Below are positions 13,709-13,724 of a stretch of DNA of 13,724 bases, piece after piece. The position numbers and the translations under genes were made by a program. The stretch is taken from positions 5,048,364-5,062,087 of the forward strand of contig NZ_CM002139.1 in assembly GCF_000454545.1 (NCBI RefSeq), in the 5' to 3' direction. The notes under the pieces were generated by a model that was not told the origin of the DNA, did no database searches, and worked only from the letters and a program-made list of their open reading frames with translations. How positions within the stretch are numbered: the first letter of the stretch is position 1; each line of letters starts with the position of its first letter. Source of the DNA: Xanthomonas cassavae CFBP 4642. GTDB lineage: Bacteria > Pseudomonadota > Gammaproteobacteria > Xanthomonadales > Xanthomonadaceae.

Positions 13709-13724
13709 TGAGTATCAATGCCGT
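13708..13724 (+). CDS. Start of an unidentified gene (partial)
   Basis: ATG at 13708 opens a frame coding MSINA before the window ends. It has a GAGGTGG ribosome-binding site and overlaps the stop of the preceding short frame as TGATG. Five residues are too few to identify a product. Confidence 0.4.

Noticed and set aside
1..13724. CRISPR arrays, tRNA or rRNA genes, phage defence systems
   Set aside because: No regularly spaced direct repeats, no tRNA-like cloverleaf and no nuclease, helicase or reverse-transcriptase genes were seen.

Overview
The window is almost certainly from a Xanthomonas chromosome. Coding sequence is GC-rich with strong third-position G/C bias. The TonB-dependent receptor has the large Xanthomonas/Caulobacter type of architecture, an XAC0095-like small protein (a family I know from xanthomonads) lies near the right end, and the gene set matches the xylan-utilisation locus known from plant-pathogenic Xanthomonas. 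The species cannot be fixed from the sequence alone.

Layout. Bases 1 to about 106 are the 3' end of an IS30-family-like insertion sequence (transposase C-terminus plus terminal repeat). From 154 to 6627 there is a minus-strand block. Read in the direction of transcription it is: hexuronate transporter (exuT-like), small periplasmic GH10 xylanase (xyn10C type), uronate isomerase uxaC, a 400-bp gap without a gene, a second GH10 xylanase (xyn10A type), and an SMP-30/gluconolactonase-like lipoprotein. A 462-bp divergent control region (6628-7089) holds two 14-bp palindromes of LacI-family operator type (centres near 6800 and 6960); the second matches the 'xyl-box' of the Xanthomonas XylR regulon as I remember it. 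The plus-strand block is a TonB-dependent receptor (GTG start at 7090), a 241-bp spacer with a perfect 12-bp hairpin, a GPH-family sugar symporter, and a cytoplasmic GH43 glycosidase.

How the genes work together (inference from families plus order). Exported GH10 enzymes cut glucuronoxylan and its oligomers. The TonB-dependent receptor brings xylo-oligosaccharides across the outer membrane. The GPH transporter moves them across the inner membrane, and the GH43 enzyme, which has no signal peptide, releases pentoses inside the cell. Glucuronate side groups enter by the ExuT-like transporter and UxaC isomerises them. The regulator (XylR-like LacI protein), GH67 glucuronidase, UxuA/UxuB and xylose enzymes are not in this window.

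Right end (12819-13724). This part is not obviously connected to xylan. It holds a perfect GCAAGCGCTTGC palindrome, a T-tailed hairpin resembling an intrinsic terminator (13030-13055), and a densely structured stretch of about 135 nt (13055-13190). That stretch includes a 9-bp long-range stem, a GCAA tetraloop hairpin, a 10-bp hairpin and at least one pair of mutually exclusive helices. It ends just before the ribosome-binding site of the XAC0095-like gene. A possible 33-residue single-span membrane peptide follows, then a short orphan reading frame overlapping TGATG with the start of a gene that runs off the window. The structured leader and the micropeptide are the least explained parts of the window.
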